DNA of 44,673 bases, from positions 1-44,673 of the forward strand of contig CAJYTF010000059.1 in NCBI GenBank assembly GCA_913777665.1. The letters are read 5' to 3'. The stretch's first letter is position 1, and the number at the start of each line of letters is the position of its first letter. This stretch comes from an uncultured Myroides sp. (lineage in GTDB: Bacteria; Bacteroidota; Bacteroidia; Flavobacteriales; Flavobacteriaceae). A program made the position numbers and the translations under genes. The notes under the pieces were generated by a model. It was not told the origin of the DNA. It searched no databases and saw nothing but the letters and a program-made list of their open reading frames with translations. Of the stretch, positions 8,681 to 19,815 are shown piece by piece.

Positions 8681-11086
8681 TTAATATAAACTTGGATATT
8701 TTTTTGGATTTGCTTCACCCATAATTGCATACACTTTTTCAAAAACATCTTCTGCCGATGGTTTAGAAAAGTAATCACCATCTGTACCGTATGACGGTCT
8801 GTGTGGTTTTGCAGCCAATGTTTCAGGTTTACTATCCAAGAATTTGTATCCTTCCTGAACATCTACAATCTGCTGTAAGATATAAGCCGATGCACCACCT
8901 GGCACATCTTCATCTACCACCAACAAACGGTTTGTTTTTTGAAGCGATTTTACACAATCGTGGTTTTTATCGAAAGGTAATAAAGATTGCGCATCGATAA
9001 TTTCTACATCAATACCAATTTCCATCAATTCTTTAGCAGCTTGTTCTACAATTCTTAAGGTAGATCCGTAAGAAACAATTGTTAAATCGGTTCCTTGTTT
9101 TATGGTTTCAACCACACCAATTGGCGTAGTAAATTCACCAATATTGTTAGGCATTTTTTCTTTTAAACGGTAACCATTTAAACATTCAATAACCAACGCT
9201 GGCTCATCGCCTTTCAACAAGGTATTGTAAAAACCGGCAGCTTTTGTCATACTTCTTGGAACCAAAACGTGCATACCGCGAATGGCATTGATAATCATAC
9301 CCATTGGCGACCCCGAATGCCAGATACCTTCTAATCTGTGACCACGCGTACGAACAATAAGCGGTGCTTTTTGCTTGCCGGCAGTTCTGTACTGAACCGT
9401 TGCTAAATCGTCGCTCATGATTTGTAAAGCGTACAATAAATAATCTAAATACTGGATTTCTGCAATTGGTCGTAAACCGCGCATTGCCATACCAATACCT
9501 TGACCTAAAATACTTGCTTCGCGAATACCTGCATCGGAAACACGTGCTTCGCCGTATTTTTCCTGTAAACCTTCTAAACCTTGATTCACATCACCGATAT
9601 TTCCAGAATCTTCTCCGAAAATTAATGTTTCAGGATAGGTTTCAAATATCTTATCGAAGTTGTTACGAATGATTAAACGTGCGTCAACCATTTCTGAATT
9701 TTCATCGTAAACAGGTAAAATCTCTTCTATATTTTCTGCTTTGCTTGATGATTGCGACATTAAGTGCGAACTGAATTTTGGCTGAATTTCGTTTGTATAA
9801 TTCTTAATCCACGTTGCTAAAGCACTTTGACCAGATTCGCCAATAACCATACGCAAAATTTTACGTGCAGTAGTTAAATTATCTTTGCGGATTGGTTCTT
9901 TGATGCTGTTTAAATCGGCAATCATTTTTTCGATAAACACTTTGTTTGCCGATGATGATGCTACCGAATTTAAAACTTCAACCAATGCGGTTCTTTCTTC
10001 TTTGATAGGGTTCAAATACGCTTCCCAAGCTGCCTTTTTACCCGCTAAAACCTCTTTTTTCAATTCGGCATCTAACGTATCTAATTCTTCGCTTGTAGCA
10101 ATATTATTGTCGATCATCCAAGAACGCATTTTAACCACACAGTCAAAATCGCCTTCCCACTGTAAACGGTCTGCAGATTTGTAACGTTCGTGCGAACCAG
10201 AAGTTGAGTGACCTTGCGGCTGTGTTAATTCTTTTACGTGAATTAAAACTGGAATATGATTTGCGCGTGCAATTTGTGCTGCTTTTGCATAGGTATCAAC
10301 CAACGCAGGATAATCCCAACCCAAAACGGTTAAAACTTCGTATCCGTTTGTATCTTCTTCTTTTTGGAAACCTTTTAAAATTTCCGAAATACTTTCTTTT
10401 GTGGTTTGATGACGTGCGTGAACCGAAATTCCGTACATATCGTCCCAAACACTCATTACCATTGGCACTTGCAATACACCTGCTGCGTTGATCGTTTCAA
10501 AAAACAATCCTTCAGAAGTTGATGCGTTACCAATTGTTCCCCAAGCAACTTCGTTTCCGTTTACAGAAAATTTTTGATCTTTATCTGCATTCGGGAATTC
10601 ACGGTAGATTTTTGATGCTTGCGCCAAACCTAACAAACGAGGCATTTGACCAGCAGTTGGAGAAATATCTGAACTTGAATTTTTTTGTTGTGTAAGATTT
10701 TTCCACTCGCCGTTTTCGTCTAAACTGTGTGTAGCAAAATGCCCACCCATTTGGCGACCACCCGACATTGGATCTTGGGTAATATCGGCATGACCGTACA
10801 ATCCTGCAAAAAACTGCTGGCTGTTCAATGCGCCAATAGCCATCATAAAGGTTTGATCGCGGTAGTAACCCGAACGGAAATCTCCGTTTTTAAAAGCCTT
10901 TGCCATTGCCAGCTGCGGGACTTCTTTTCCATCGCCAAAAATACCAAACTTTGCCTTTCCGGTTAAAACCTCTTTACGACCTAACAAACTACATTCACGA
11001 GAAATACGTGCTGTTTTGTAATCGTTTAAAACCTCTTTTTTAAAGTCTTCAAAAGTTAAAGCTTCTTTTGTAGTTGCCTGATTCAT
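8681..11086 (-). CDS. 2-oxoacid dehydrogenase E1 component, fused alpha and beta subunits (probably branched-chain 2-oxoacid type)
   Basis: This 801-residue fusion combines the E1 alpha subunit (about 1-400) and E1 beta subunit (about 470-801) of a thiamine-diphosphate 2-oxoacid dehydrogenase. That E1 decarboxylates 2-oxoacids and passes the acyl group to lipoyl-E2. The alpha half shows FRSGYYRDQTF and the ThDP region. The beta half shows IFGEDSG, the QYLDYLLYALQ helix and the transketolase C-terminal domain (LTIVSYG, LLVVDED). The ThDP motif is odd: the usual GDG reads GNA (Asn187), and the usual NN reads DD (Asp216). The two Mg-binding positions thus look swapped Asp-for-Asn while keeping the 29-residue spacing of the human E1 ligands. 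Such fusions are common in Flavobacteriia. E2 and E3 are not nearby. Confidence 0.85.
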   Translation of the reverse strand: MNQATTKEALTFEDFKKEVLNDYKTARISRECSLLGRKEVLTGKAKFGIFGDGKEVPQLAMAKAFKNGDFRSGYYRDQTFMMAIGALNSQQFFAGLYGHADITQDPMSGGRQMGGHFATHSLDENGEWKNLTQQKNSSSDISPTAGQMPRLLGLAQASKIYREFPNADKDQKFSVNGNEVAWGTIGNASTSEGLFFETINAAGVLQVPMVMSVWDDMYGISVHARHQTTKESISEILKGFQKEEDTNGYEVLTVLGWDYPALVDTYAKAAQIARANHIPVLIHVKELTQPQGHSTSGSHERYKSADRLQWEGDFDCVVKMRSWMIDNNIATSEELDTLDAELKKEVLAGKKAAWEAYLNPIKEERTALVEVLNSVASSSANKVFIEKMIADLNSIKEPIRKDNLTTARKILRMVIGESGQSALATWIKNYTNEIQPKFSSHLMSQSSSKAENIEEILPVYDENSEMVDARLIIRNNFDKIFETYPETLIFGEDSGNIGDVNQGLEGLQEKYGEARVSDAGIREASILGQGIGMAMRGLRPIAEIQYLDYLLYALQIMSDDLATVQYRTAGKQKAPLIVRTRGHRLEGIWHSGSPMGMIINAIRGMHVLVPRSMTKAAGFYNTLLKGDEPALVIECLNGYRLKEKMPNNIGEFTTPIGVVETIKQGTDLTIVSYGSTLRIVEQAAKELMEIGIDVEIIDAQSLLPFDKNHDCVKSLQKTNRLLVVDEDVPGGASAYILQQIVDVQEGYKFLDSKPETLAAKPHRPSYGTDGDYFSKPSAEDVFEKVYAIMGEANPKKYPSLY

Positions 11087-11212
11087 ATATAGAAACTGTT
11101 TGAAACAAAATGTAATAATTTACGAAATTACGAAAACAATCGCTAAAAAACTAATTTTGTTTAAACTTATAATAACCAAACACGCTTTTAGATAGTATTT
11201 TATTAAAATAAA

Positions 11213-11236
11213 AAAGCCACTCTTTCGAGCGGCTTT
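11213..11236 (-). terminator. Intrinsic terminator of secDF
   Basis: A 10-bp stem (AAAGCCGCTC / GAGTGGCTTT on the minus strand, one G-U pair) with a 4-nt loop and a following T tract. It lies 20 bases past the secDF stop. Confidence 0.8.
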
Positions 11237-11255
11237 AGTATATATTAAACAAAAA

Positions 11256-14240
11256 TTATTCTGTTTCTTGAGAATTTTCTTGTTTTGCTTGTAATGCAGC
11301 TGCACGTTCGCGCTCTGCAGAACCTTTAATGGTATCAACCAAAATTGGAGTTGAAATAAATAACGATGAATACGTACCTACACCAATACCTAATAACATT
11401 GCAAATACAAACCCGCGGATTGATTCACCACCAAAAATAAACATGATTAATAATACCACGATTACTGTTGCAGATGTGTTGAATGTTCTTGATAATGTAG
11501 TGTTGATTGATTTATTTACCACTTCTTCGAATGATCCTTCGGCATCACCTTTAATGTACTCACGAACACGGTCGAATACAATTACGGTATCGTTCAAAGA
11601 GTAACCAATTACCGTAAGCAATGCTGCTACTAATGATTGATCTACCTCCATATTAAACGGTGCAAATTTGTAGAAGAACGAATAAACTCCTAAAACAAAC
11701 AATGCATCGTGTGCTACGGCTGCAACCGCACCTAATGAATACTGCCATCTGCGGAAAGATAGTGCCAAGTAAACAAATACAATTAACAATGCACCACCAA
11801 CTGCCCAATAAGCATCGGTCTTAACGTCTTTTGCTACGGTTGGACCAACTTTAGAAGCCTGTACAATACCTAAACCATTTTCGCTTGGTTTTGTAAACTG
11901 CTCATAAGTTAACGGAGTTTTAAAGAAAGGTTTCAAGTTTTCGTACATTACTTGATTAACTTCCTGATCAACTTTAGTACCTTGTTCGTCTACTCTATAT
12001 TTTGTAGTGATTTTTAATTTATCACGATCTCCAAAAATCTTTGCTTCTACATTACTATCGAACTCTTTCGATAATTTGTTTGATACTGCCGATGCATCTA
12101 CTTCGTTATCAAACTGAACCTGGAATGTTCTACCACCGGTAAAATCGGTTCCATAATTCAATCCGTTAAAGAATAAAGTAGCAATACATAACAACATAAC
12201 AACTGAAGTTATAAAATATGCAATTTTCTTTTTCCCAATGAAATCGAAATTCATATTTGTGAACCAGTTACGCGTAAGTTTGGTACTGAAAGCCAATTTA
12301 GCATCTTTAGCCGCCGCAGTATCAACCAAAATTCTGGTAATAACAATGGCAGTAAATAACGATGTTACGATACCAATTAATAAAGTAACAGCAAATCCTT
12401 TAATAGGTCCTGATCCAAAAATTACCAAAACAATACCTGTTAAAGCAGTGGTAACGTTAGCATCTACAATTGCAGACATAGCACCACTCCATGAGAAGGA
12501 ATGTTTGATAGCTTCTTTAGGTGTATGACCTTCGCGAAGCGATTCTTTAGCCCTTTCGTAAATAAGTATATTAGTATCTACCGCTGTACCAATTGTTAAT
12601 ACGATACCTGCAATACCCGGTAATGTTAATACAAAACCAAATGCAGTAAATACGGCAAATAAGAATAATAAGTTAACTGCCAATGCAATATTTGCGAACC
12701 AACCTGCTTTTCCGTAGAAGAAAACCATCCACGCTGCAATGATAAACAAACCTACTAATGACGACATAATACCGGCATCAATCGCTGCCTGACCTAATGA
12801 TGGCCCTACAATTTCAGATGAAACAATATCTGCAGAAGCCGGTAATTTACCTGCTTTTAAAATATTAGCTAAATCTTTAGTTTCTTGAACAGTAAAATCG
12901 CCCGAAATACTTGAACTACCACCTGCAATTGGTCCTGTAGTTACACCCGGAGCCGAATAAACAACGTTATCTAAAACAATAGCAATGTTAGATTGTTGGC
13001 TGTAAGCTTTTCCTGTTAATGCTTCCCAAGCTTTTGCTCCGTTGGCATTCATTTGCATTGACACAACCGGTTTTCCTGTAATTTGATCGTAATCATCACG
13101 AGCCTCGGTTACAACAGATCCAGACAAAGGCGGAATATTTTGAGAATTACCTTTTAAAGCGTATAATTCAACCATTGTTGAATTCTTTTTAGGTTTTCCC
13201 CACGCAAATCTCACATGACGCAATTCACCGCTTAATAAACTTCTTACCTGCGGATCTTTTAAATACGTATTAATTTGTGCGGTATCTTTCGTTGCAAAGA
13301 ATGCAATAATAGGCGAACCTTGGTAACCCGGTGCCTGTATTAAAGATAAAATTGGGCCTGCATCTTGTGTTTTAGCTGCCGCTGTATCTTTAGAAACTCC
13401 TGTTAATAATTTATCAACATCGTTTTTAGGTTCTGCTTTTGCAACAGTATCGTTAGTTGCAGCTACTGGTTTTGTAGCTTTTTCTTTTAAAACGTTGTTA
13501 GCAGCCATAATAAACTGCCCAACTTCGTCTCCTTTATAAGTTTCCCAAAACTCTAATTGTGCAGTTGACTGTAGTAAGTTTTTAATACGATCGATATCTT
13601 TTGCACCAGGTAATTCAACCAAAATTCTGCCCGATTCACCAACCATTTGAATTGTAGGCGAAACCACACCAAATTGGTCAATACGCTCACCAATTACTTT
13701 GTAGGCACTTTCAATTGATTCTTTTACCTTTCTGTTTAAAATTGTTTTTACTTGGGCATCAGTCATTGAAGTGTTAATCTCCTGCAAATTTCTGTTTGAG
13801 AAAATTTCAGAAGAAGCCAATTTTACTTTGCCTGCCGAAATTTTTTCGAAAGATTCATAGAACGATTCTAAAAATGTTTGATTTCCATCGCGGTTCTTCT
13901 CTGCTTCTGCTAAAGCTTGGTTGAACACTGCATTTTTTGAGTCGTTAGACAATCCTTTCAAGATGTCTTTAACAGAAATTTGAAGCATCACATTGATACC
14001 TCCTTCTAAATCTAAACCTTTTTGAATTTGCTTTGAACGCACTTCAGCAAAAGTTTGACCTAAATAAACCTTTTCGTTTGAAATAGAATCTAAATAACGA
14101 GCTTCTTTGGTTAAATCACCATTAGCAAATTCTTTTGCCTTACTCTCGTAATGATTCGTTACAAACGTAAAGGACAATTGGTAAATACTTACCAACGCAA
14201 AAACAATCGCAATAAACTTAACGAGTCCTTTATTCTGCAT
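11256..14240 (-). CDS. secDF: Protein translocase SecDF, fused
   Basis: This inner-membrane protein uses the proton gradient to pull secreted proteins through SecYEG from the periplasmic side. The chosen start gives 994 residues beginning MQNKGLVKFIAIVFALVSIY, whose first hydrophobic stretch is TM1. An in-frame upstream ATG at 14324 is rejected because it falls inside the promoter -7 box. SecD occupies about 1-640, with GLDLEGG at 75-81, the P1 region, and membrane helices carrying GTAVDTNILIYERAKE. SecF follows with GTDFTGG and LTVIGYSLNDTVIVFDRVRE. A low-complexity Ala/Thr/Lys stretch (near 270-320) lies inside the periplasmic P1 domain. The SecD-SecF fusion is the normal form in Bacteroidota. 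Confidence 0.95.
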   Translation of the reverse strand: MQNKGLVKFIAIVFALVSIYQLSFTFVTNHYESKAKEFANGDLTKEARYLDSISNEKVYLGQTFAEVRSKQIQKGLDLEGGINVMLQISVKDILKGLSNDSKNAVFNQALAEAEKNRDGNQTFLESFYESFEKISAGKVKLASSEIFSNRNLQEINTSMTDAQVKTILNRKVKESIESAYKVIGERIDQFGVVSPTIQMVGESGRILVELPGAKDIDRIKNLLQSTAQLEFWETYKGDEVGQFIMAANNVLKEKATKPVAATNDTVAKAEPKNDVDKLLTGVSKDTAAAKTQDAGPILSLIQAPGYQGSPIIAFFATKDTAQINTYLKDPQVRSLLSGELRHVRFAWGKPKKNSTMVELYALKGNSQNIPPLSGSVVTEARDDYDQITGKPVVSMQMNANGAKAWEALTGKAYSQQSNIAIVLDNVVYSAPGVTTGPIAGGSSSISGDFTVQETKDLANILKAGKLPASADIVSSEIVGPSLGQAAIDAGIMSSLVGLFIIAAWMVFFYGKAGWFANIALAVNLLFLFAVFTAFGFVLTLPGIAGIVLTIGTAVDTNILIYERAKESLREGHTPKEAIKHSFSWSGAMSAIVDANVTTALTGIVLVIFGSGPIKGFAVTLLIGIVTSLFTAIVITRILVDTAAAKDAKLAFSTKLTRNWFTNMNFDFIGKKKIAYFITSVVMLLCIATLFFNGLNYGTDFTGGRTFQVQFDNEVDASAVSNKLSKEFDSNVEAKIFGDRDKLKITTKYRVDEQGTKVDQEVNQVMYENLKPFFKTPLTYEQFTKPSENGLGIVQASKVGPTVAKDVKTDAYWAVGGALLIVFVYLALSFRRWQYSLGAVAAVAHDALFVLGVYSFFYKFAPFNMEVDQSLVAALLTVIGYSLNDTVIVFDRVREYIKGDAEGSFEEVVNKSINTTLSRTFNTSATVIVVLLIMFIFGGESIRGFVFAMLLGIGVGTYSSLFISTPILVDTIKGSAERERAAALQAKQENSQETE

Positions 14241-14321
14241 TTTTAAAAAATTAATAGTTTTTAAATGATTTTGTTTGATACAATTTATCGCCGAAAAAAC
14301 GAAAAAATTATATAAAACGGA

Positions 14322-14352
14322 CAAATATATAACTTCACAAAAGATTTAACAA
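14322..14352 (-). promoter_or_regulatory. Promoter of secDF
   Basis: On the minus strand TTG (14352-14350), 20 bases, then TATATTTG (14329-14322), matching the Bacteroidota consensus. It places transcription start near 14315 and so decides the downstream ATG at 14240 as the true secDF start. Confidence 0.65.
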
Positions 14353-14412
14353 TAAAAAAAGGTGTTTATTTGAACATCTTTTTATGATGTTATTAACAAT
14401 TTTGGGTATAAA

Positions 14413-14435
14413 AAAACCAGCTTTTAGCTGGTTTT
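14413..14435 (-). terminator. Intrinsic terminator of gyrB
   Basis: A 10-bp stem AAAACCAGCT / AGCTGGTTTT with a 3-nt loop, 13 bases past the gyrB stop at 14448, with T-rich sequence after it on the minus strand. Confidence 0.8.
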
Positions 14436-14447
14436 AAATTATTTTGA

Positions 14448-16415
<1,968 letters not shown>

Positions 16416-16422
16416 TTAACTA

Positions 16423-16430
16423 CAAATATA
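16423..16430 (-). promoter_or_regulatory. Putative -7 box of gyrB
   Basis: On the minus strand this reads TATATTTG, an exact TAnnTTTG match, 35 bases before the gyrB start. No clear -33 TTTG accompanies it. Confidence 0.45.
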
Positions 16431-16570
16431 CGAAATTTTAGGGAATTTCTTATATCTAATAGCATTTATTCTTCTTGTAGTTATGAACACTTAAACTATA
16501 TAAAAGTTGATTTATGGCTTGATTTCGTTAGATTAACTAAATTGATGTTTTAAAAAGATATTAAATGTAG

Positions 16571-17332
16571 TTAATTAAAATATTTCTTAAACAACTCAAA
16601 ATCAATTAGGTTTAATTCTTTTTTTCGGTTTTCATTTAAAATGTAATATTCAAAAAACGGATTTACAGATTCAATGCTGTTACCAATTAAATGTTTTTTA
16701 GATAAAATACCAACGCCCCAATCTGTATCAATACAACACGAATTCACAGCTATATTACATCGCCACTTTAAAAACGCCTTCCAAGTTGTACCGTTCCAAT
16801 ATTTATGTGCAGGCGTGTTATGATAATCGTAGTTTTCTCTTGCATGCCATTCAGTAGGTGGATTGCAATCGTGTAAAACTACAAAACCATCTTCGTGCAA
16901 ATATTCAAATGCATTGAAAATATCTTTATTTGTTTGTTCTGCAAGATGCAAGCCATCAATAAAAATCACATCGAATTTTATATCTTTTGATAAAATTTCA
17001 CCTGATGATAATTTCTTAAAAAAATCATCACTTGTCATTTTAAAATCGACGGGATTAGATTCGAATTCTACACCTGGATCTACACTGTATTTGGTATTTG
17101 AATTGATTAAATCAAAATTATGTGCAGGATTACGAACACCAATTTCTAAATAATTTGTAGGATTTGATCTTAATGATAAAAGAAAATTTAAAATTTCTGT
17201 TCTTGTAACTTTTTTCGAAATTTCACGGTTGGTTTTATTTTCAGTATCAATATAAAATCGATCATTATAAAACTTTTTCCCTTGTGCGTAAAATTTAATG
17301 GCTTTTATATTTTTTAATATTTTTTTTATCAT
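16571..17332 (-). CDS. Class I SAM-dependent methyltransferase-like protein
   Basis: This 253-residue protein has a Rossmann-type methyltransferase core: motif I reads YLEIGV (61-66), the acidic end of strand 2 is Asp85 in KYSVDPG, motif IV is DVIFIDGLHL (121-130), and a later strand ends VVLHDCNPP (151-159). This pattern fits the Methyltransf_24 / cephalosporin-hydroxylase-like group, often found with surface-sugar or small-molecule modification genes. Motif I lacks the second and third glycines of classical methyltransferases. The N-terminal 45 residues are basic and helical. No sugar or LPS genes flank it, and it stands alone between gyrB and the Gre-like gene. The substrate is unknown. 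Confidence 0.65.
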   Translation of the reverse strand: MIKKILKNIKAIKFYAQGKKFYNDRFYIDTENKTNREISKKVTRTEILNFLLSLRSNPTNYLEIGVRNPAHNFDLINSNTKYSVDPGVEFESNPVDFKMTSDDFFKKLSSGEILSKDIKFDVIFIDGLHLAEQTNKDIFNAFEYLHEDGFVVLHDCNPPTEWHARENYDYHNTPAHKYWNGTTWKAFLKWRCNIAVNSCCIDTDWGVGILSKKHLIGNSIESVNPFFEYYILNENRKKELNLIDFELFKKYFN

Positions 17333-17459
17333 GATGTTGGTCGCAATAATTTCCGTGTTTTTTATGTAGATTTCATGGGCAATTTTACGGAAATTAATCG
17401 AAATATTTAATTTAAATCGACTTAAATGTGAAGCAAGAAATTATTTAGTTGATGAATTT

Positions 17460-17906
17460 CTAATAGATTTCAACTATTTTGTGCGATATATTATTAAACG
17501 TAACCTCTGCCCCAACTTCTTTATTTAATAAATGTTGAATTAAAGGCGCATGAACCGATACACAAAAAACCTGTGTATTTTTATAGTGAACCGATTGAAT
17601 TGGAACGCTTAAATAAAAAACAGCTTTATTGGTTTTAACGATTGATCCTAACACCACTTTTTCCACCGTTTTGTTTTCTGATAATTTTAAAGCGATCTGC
17701 TGCATATCTAAAAACTCCGTTAACTTGGTGTTTAATTTTTCTTGTTCTAAATGCATCATAGCCAAACCTGTTTCGTGTTTATCGCCGGCAGAACTTTTAG
17801 CATCGTTTTGGGCATCTTCTGATAAAGATGAAATTTGATTTTGTATAGCTTCAATCTGATTATTTAAAGCATTTAAAACCAATTGTTTTAATTCTTTTCT
17901 GTCCAT
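17460..17906 (-). CDS. GreA/GreB-like protein, small
   Basis: This 148-residue protein starts at the ATG at 17906. A longer in-frame start at 17987 is rejected because it would cross the upstream gene's terminator and overlap that gene. Residues 1-75 are predicted coiled coil with a SSAGDKHETGLAMMHLE motif, resembling the tip region of Gre factors (aGD..EN). Residues 85-148 are beta-rich like the FKBP-like Gre C-domain. Databases often mislabel flavobacterial relatives as 3-oxoacyl-ACP synthase, for which I see no support. If it is Gre-like it would bind RNA polymerase's secondary channel, but the acidic tip cannot be confirmed. It follows the TPR and barrel genes on the same strand. Confidence 0.55.
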   Translation of the reverse strand: MDRKELKQLVLNALNNQIEAIQNQISSLSEDAQNDAKSSAGDKHETGLAMMHLEQEKLNTKLTEFLDMQQIALKLSENKTVEKVVLGSIVKTNKAVFYLSVPIQSVHYKNTQVFCVSVHAPLIQHLLNKEVGAEVTFNNISHKIVEIY

Positions 17907-17913
17907 AAAAAAT

Positions 17914-17937
17914 AAAAAGCCCTTTTCAGAGCTTTTT
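17914..17937 (-). terminator. Intrinsic terminator after the barrel-protein gene
   Basis: On the minus strand AAAAAGCTC / GGGCTTTTT forms a 9-bp stem (one U-G pair) with a 6-nt loop and a T run. It sits between the stop at 17962 and the Gre-like start at 17906, so the latter must have its own promoter or depend on read-through. Confidence 0.65.
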
Positions 17938-17961
17938 GTGTTATTGTTATTTATGCTTTTA

Positions 17962-19716
17962 CTAAAAGTCGAATTTATACATGGCACCGCCTAAAACCTG
18001 CAATCCTTGAACCTGATATTGGTTAAAACGGAAATAATTTTCGTTTGCCAAATTCATTCCTTTCACAAAAACAGTCCATTCAGCAGTTGGTCTATAACCT
18101 ACCGTAAGATTCAAATCGTAATAATCGCCTAACTTTATATCGTTTGGTCTTGGAAACGTATTTACCCCGCTGAATTCATAACGCTGACCAACGTATCCTA
18201 AATTAGCATCGGCAAACCAATGCTTCGTGAAATTATACAATACATTTACATTGACTTTTCCTTGTGGCAAATGGAAAGCATTATTGTAATATTCTACGCT
18301 GTAATTGTTGTACTCGCCCGAAAGTGCAATCTTCGCTTTGTCTGAAAAATCAAAATTCAATTCCCCAAACAAACTCAACGTATTTACTTTATCGTAAATT
18401 AAACCAAACGAATTTCCGTATTGATACCCTTGTTTATTTTGCAGGTTGATATCGTACGGATTGATCGTAAACATGGCTTTATCATCTTCAACTTTATAGT
18501 TTGCACGCACGTTGTACGATAAATTATGATACAGTTTTCCTTTTAAACCTGCATAAAAATCGTAATTTGTTTTGGTTGGTTTTAGTGCCATTGTAGATCC
18601 TCCAGGTGCAATGAAAGGATTTTCTTCAGCTAGATCGGCATACGAGTTTTGTTTCACTCCACCCACTGCGCCAAAATATGCCTGAACAATGTTTGGAACC
18701 AAGTTGAAATTAGCCTTCACCATTGGATAAACAACCAGTGAATTATCTTCTACACCTCGCTCTTTTCCTAAAACATACGTTAAACCTGCACCGACTTCAA
18801 CTGAATAATTCGCATCGAAAAACTTAATACTTGAGTTAACTGAAAGGTTTAAGTAATTATATTTATCTACCGCATTATCAACACCATTATTTGCAAACTG
18901 CGTATTTAAATAATCAGCTTCTAAATTAACATGAACCGTATTATTTGGCAATTCGATATTAAACTTCGGAGCGAAAATAAATCGACTTTCTTTACTGTCG
19001 AACTCGTCCCAGAAATATTTGTAGGAAACATCGGCTTTCTCAAATGCGCCAATATAACTTTCGTAAGATCCGCCAATATGAACATCATTATATTTCTGTA
19101 AAGGATCAACCAAATCGAAATTAAAATTCGATACATAAAAATCAGACGGCGTTCCATACCAGTTGTATTTCGATGTCATTGCACCAAATTGAGTACTCCA
19201 CTGACTGTTTTCATTTCGCTGACCCAACGTAAAATCTAAATTCGATTTACTGAAAGAATCATCTAACTCAACTCCGTCAATTCCGCCACCAGAAGAAATA
19301 TGCTTTAAGAAACCGCCCGCATACATATTGTTCGATCCAATTTTTTCTACAATACCCAACTCACCACGAATGGTATTAAAATTACCGTAGCCAAACAACG
19401 CATAATTGTTGTAAAAATTTGCAAGTGAATCATTATCAACCTTCGCAGCTTCGCCTTTAGCAGGAGAAAAAGTTGATGCAACCGGAACCGAAAATATCGT
19501 ATATTTTACATCTTTTTTCTGATTGATGTCTTCATCTTCAATCAACGGATTATCGTTAATCTTAAAAGCATCGTTCAACGTTGCCTGATATTCTGATGTT
19601 ACGTTAACAACCTCTGTTCCTACCGTGTTGTTTTTCTTGTCTTTATCGACTTGGGCATTTGCTTTATTTGCCAATAATGCCGCTACTATAGTGATACTAA
19701 ATAAGTACTTTTTCAT
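17962..19716 (-). CDS. Outer-membrane beta-barrel protein, TonB-dependent-receptor-like, without obvious plug
   Basis: This 584-residue protein starts at the ATG at 19716, giving MKKYLFSITIVAALLANKANA then QVDKD: a signal peptide cut before Gln22. An upstream in-frame start at 19809 would hide the signal and is rejected. After ~100 residues (with EVVNVTSEYQATLNDAFKIND) the protein is a run of amphipathic strands rich in Tyr, Asn and aromatic pairs (NYSVEYYNNAFHLP, NYDFYAGLKGKLYHNLSYNV). It ends in GGAMYKFDF, a terminal Phe typical of outer-membrane barrels. It resembles the C-terminal barrel of TonB-dependent receptors, but no complete plug or TonB box is evident. It follows the TPR gene by ~100 bases on the same strand and ends in a terminator, so the two are probably one transcript. 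Confidence 0.7.
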   Translation of the reverse strand: MKKYLFSITIVAALLANKANAQVDKDKKNNTVGTEVVNVTSEYQATLNDAFKINDNPLIEDEDINQKKDVKYTIFSVPVASTFSPAKGEAAKVDNDSLANFYNNYALFGYGNFNTIRGELGIVEKIGSNNMYAGGFLKHISSGGGIDGVELDDSFSKSNLDFTLGQRNENSQWSTQFGAMTSKYNWYGTPSDFYVSNFNFDLVDPLQKYNDVHIGGSYESYIGAFEKADVSYKYFWDEFDSKESRFIFAPKFNIELPNNTVHVNLEADYLNTQFANNGVDNAVDKYNYLNLSVNSSIKFFDANYSVEVGAGLTYVLGKERGVEDNSLVVYPMVKANFNLVPNIVQAYFGAVGGVKQNSYADLAEENPFIAPGGSTMALKPTKTNYDFYAGLKGKLYHNLSYNVRANYKVEDDKAMFTINPYDINLQNKQGYQYGNSFGLIYDKVNTLSLFGELNFDFSDKAKIALSGEYNNYSVEYYNNAFHLPQGKVNVNVLYNFTKHWFADANLGYVGQRYEFSGVNTFPRPNDIKLGDYYDLNLTVGYRPTAEWTVFVKGMNLANENYFRFNQYQVQGLQVLGGAMYKFDF

Positions 19717-19815
19717 ATGAAAATATGTATTTTTTTTTTGATCATATGGAATCGCTTTATCTTCATTGGTGTTTGTTTGCAACAAACAATTTGATAATGG
19801 CGATTTCATAACAAA

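Noticed and set aside
11087..11212. Small gene on the minus strand between the E1 fusion and secDF (72 codons)
   Set aside because: It spans the E1 upstream region and the secDF terminator and has a non-protein-like composition.
14241..14324. Upstream extension of secDF to an ATG at 14324
   Set aside because: That ATG lies inside the TATATTTG promoter box; the start at 14240 gives the normal MQNKG... N-terminus with TM1.
17907..17987. Longer N-terminus for the Gre-like protein
   Set aside because: It would read through the terminator hairpin at 17914-17937 and overlap the barrel gene; the ATG at 17906 gives the coiled-coil start.
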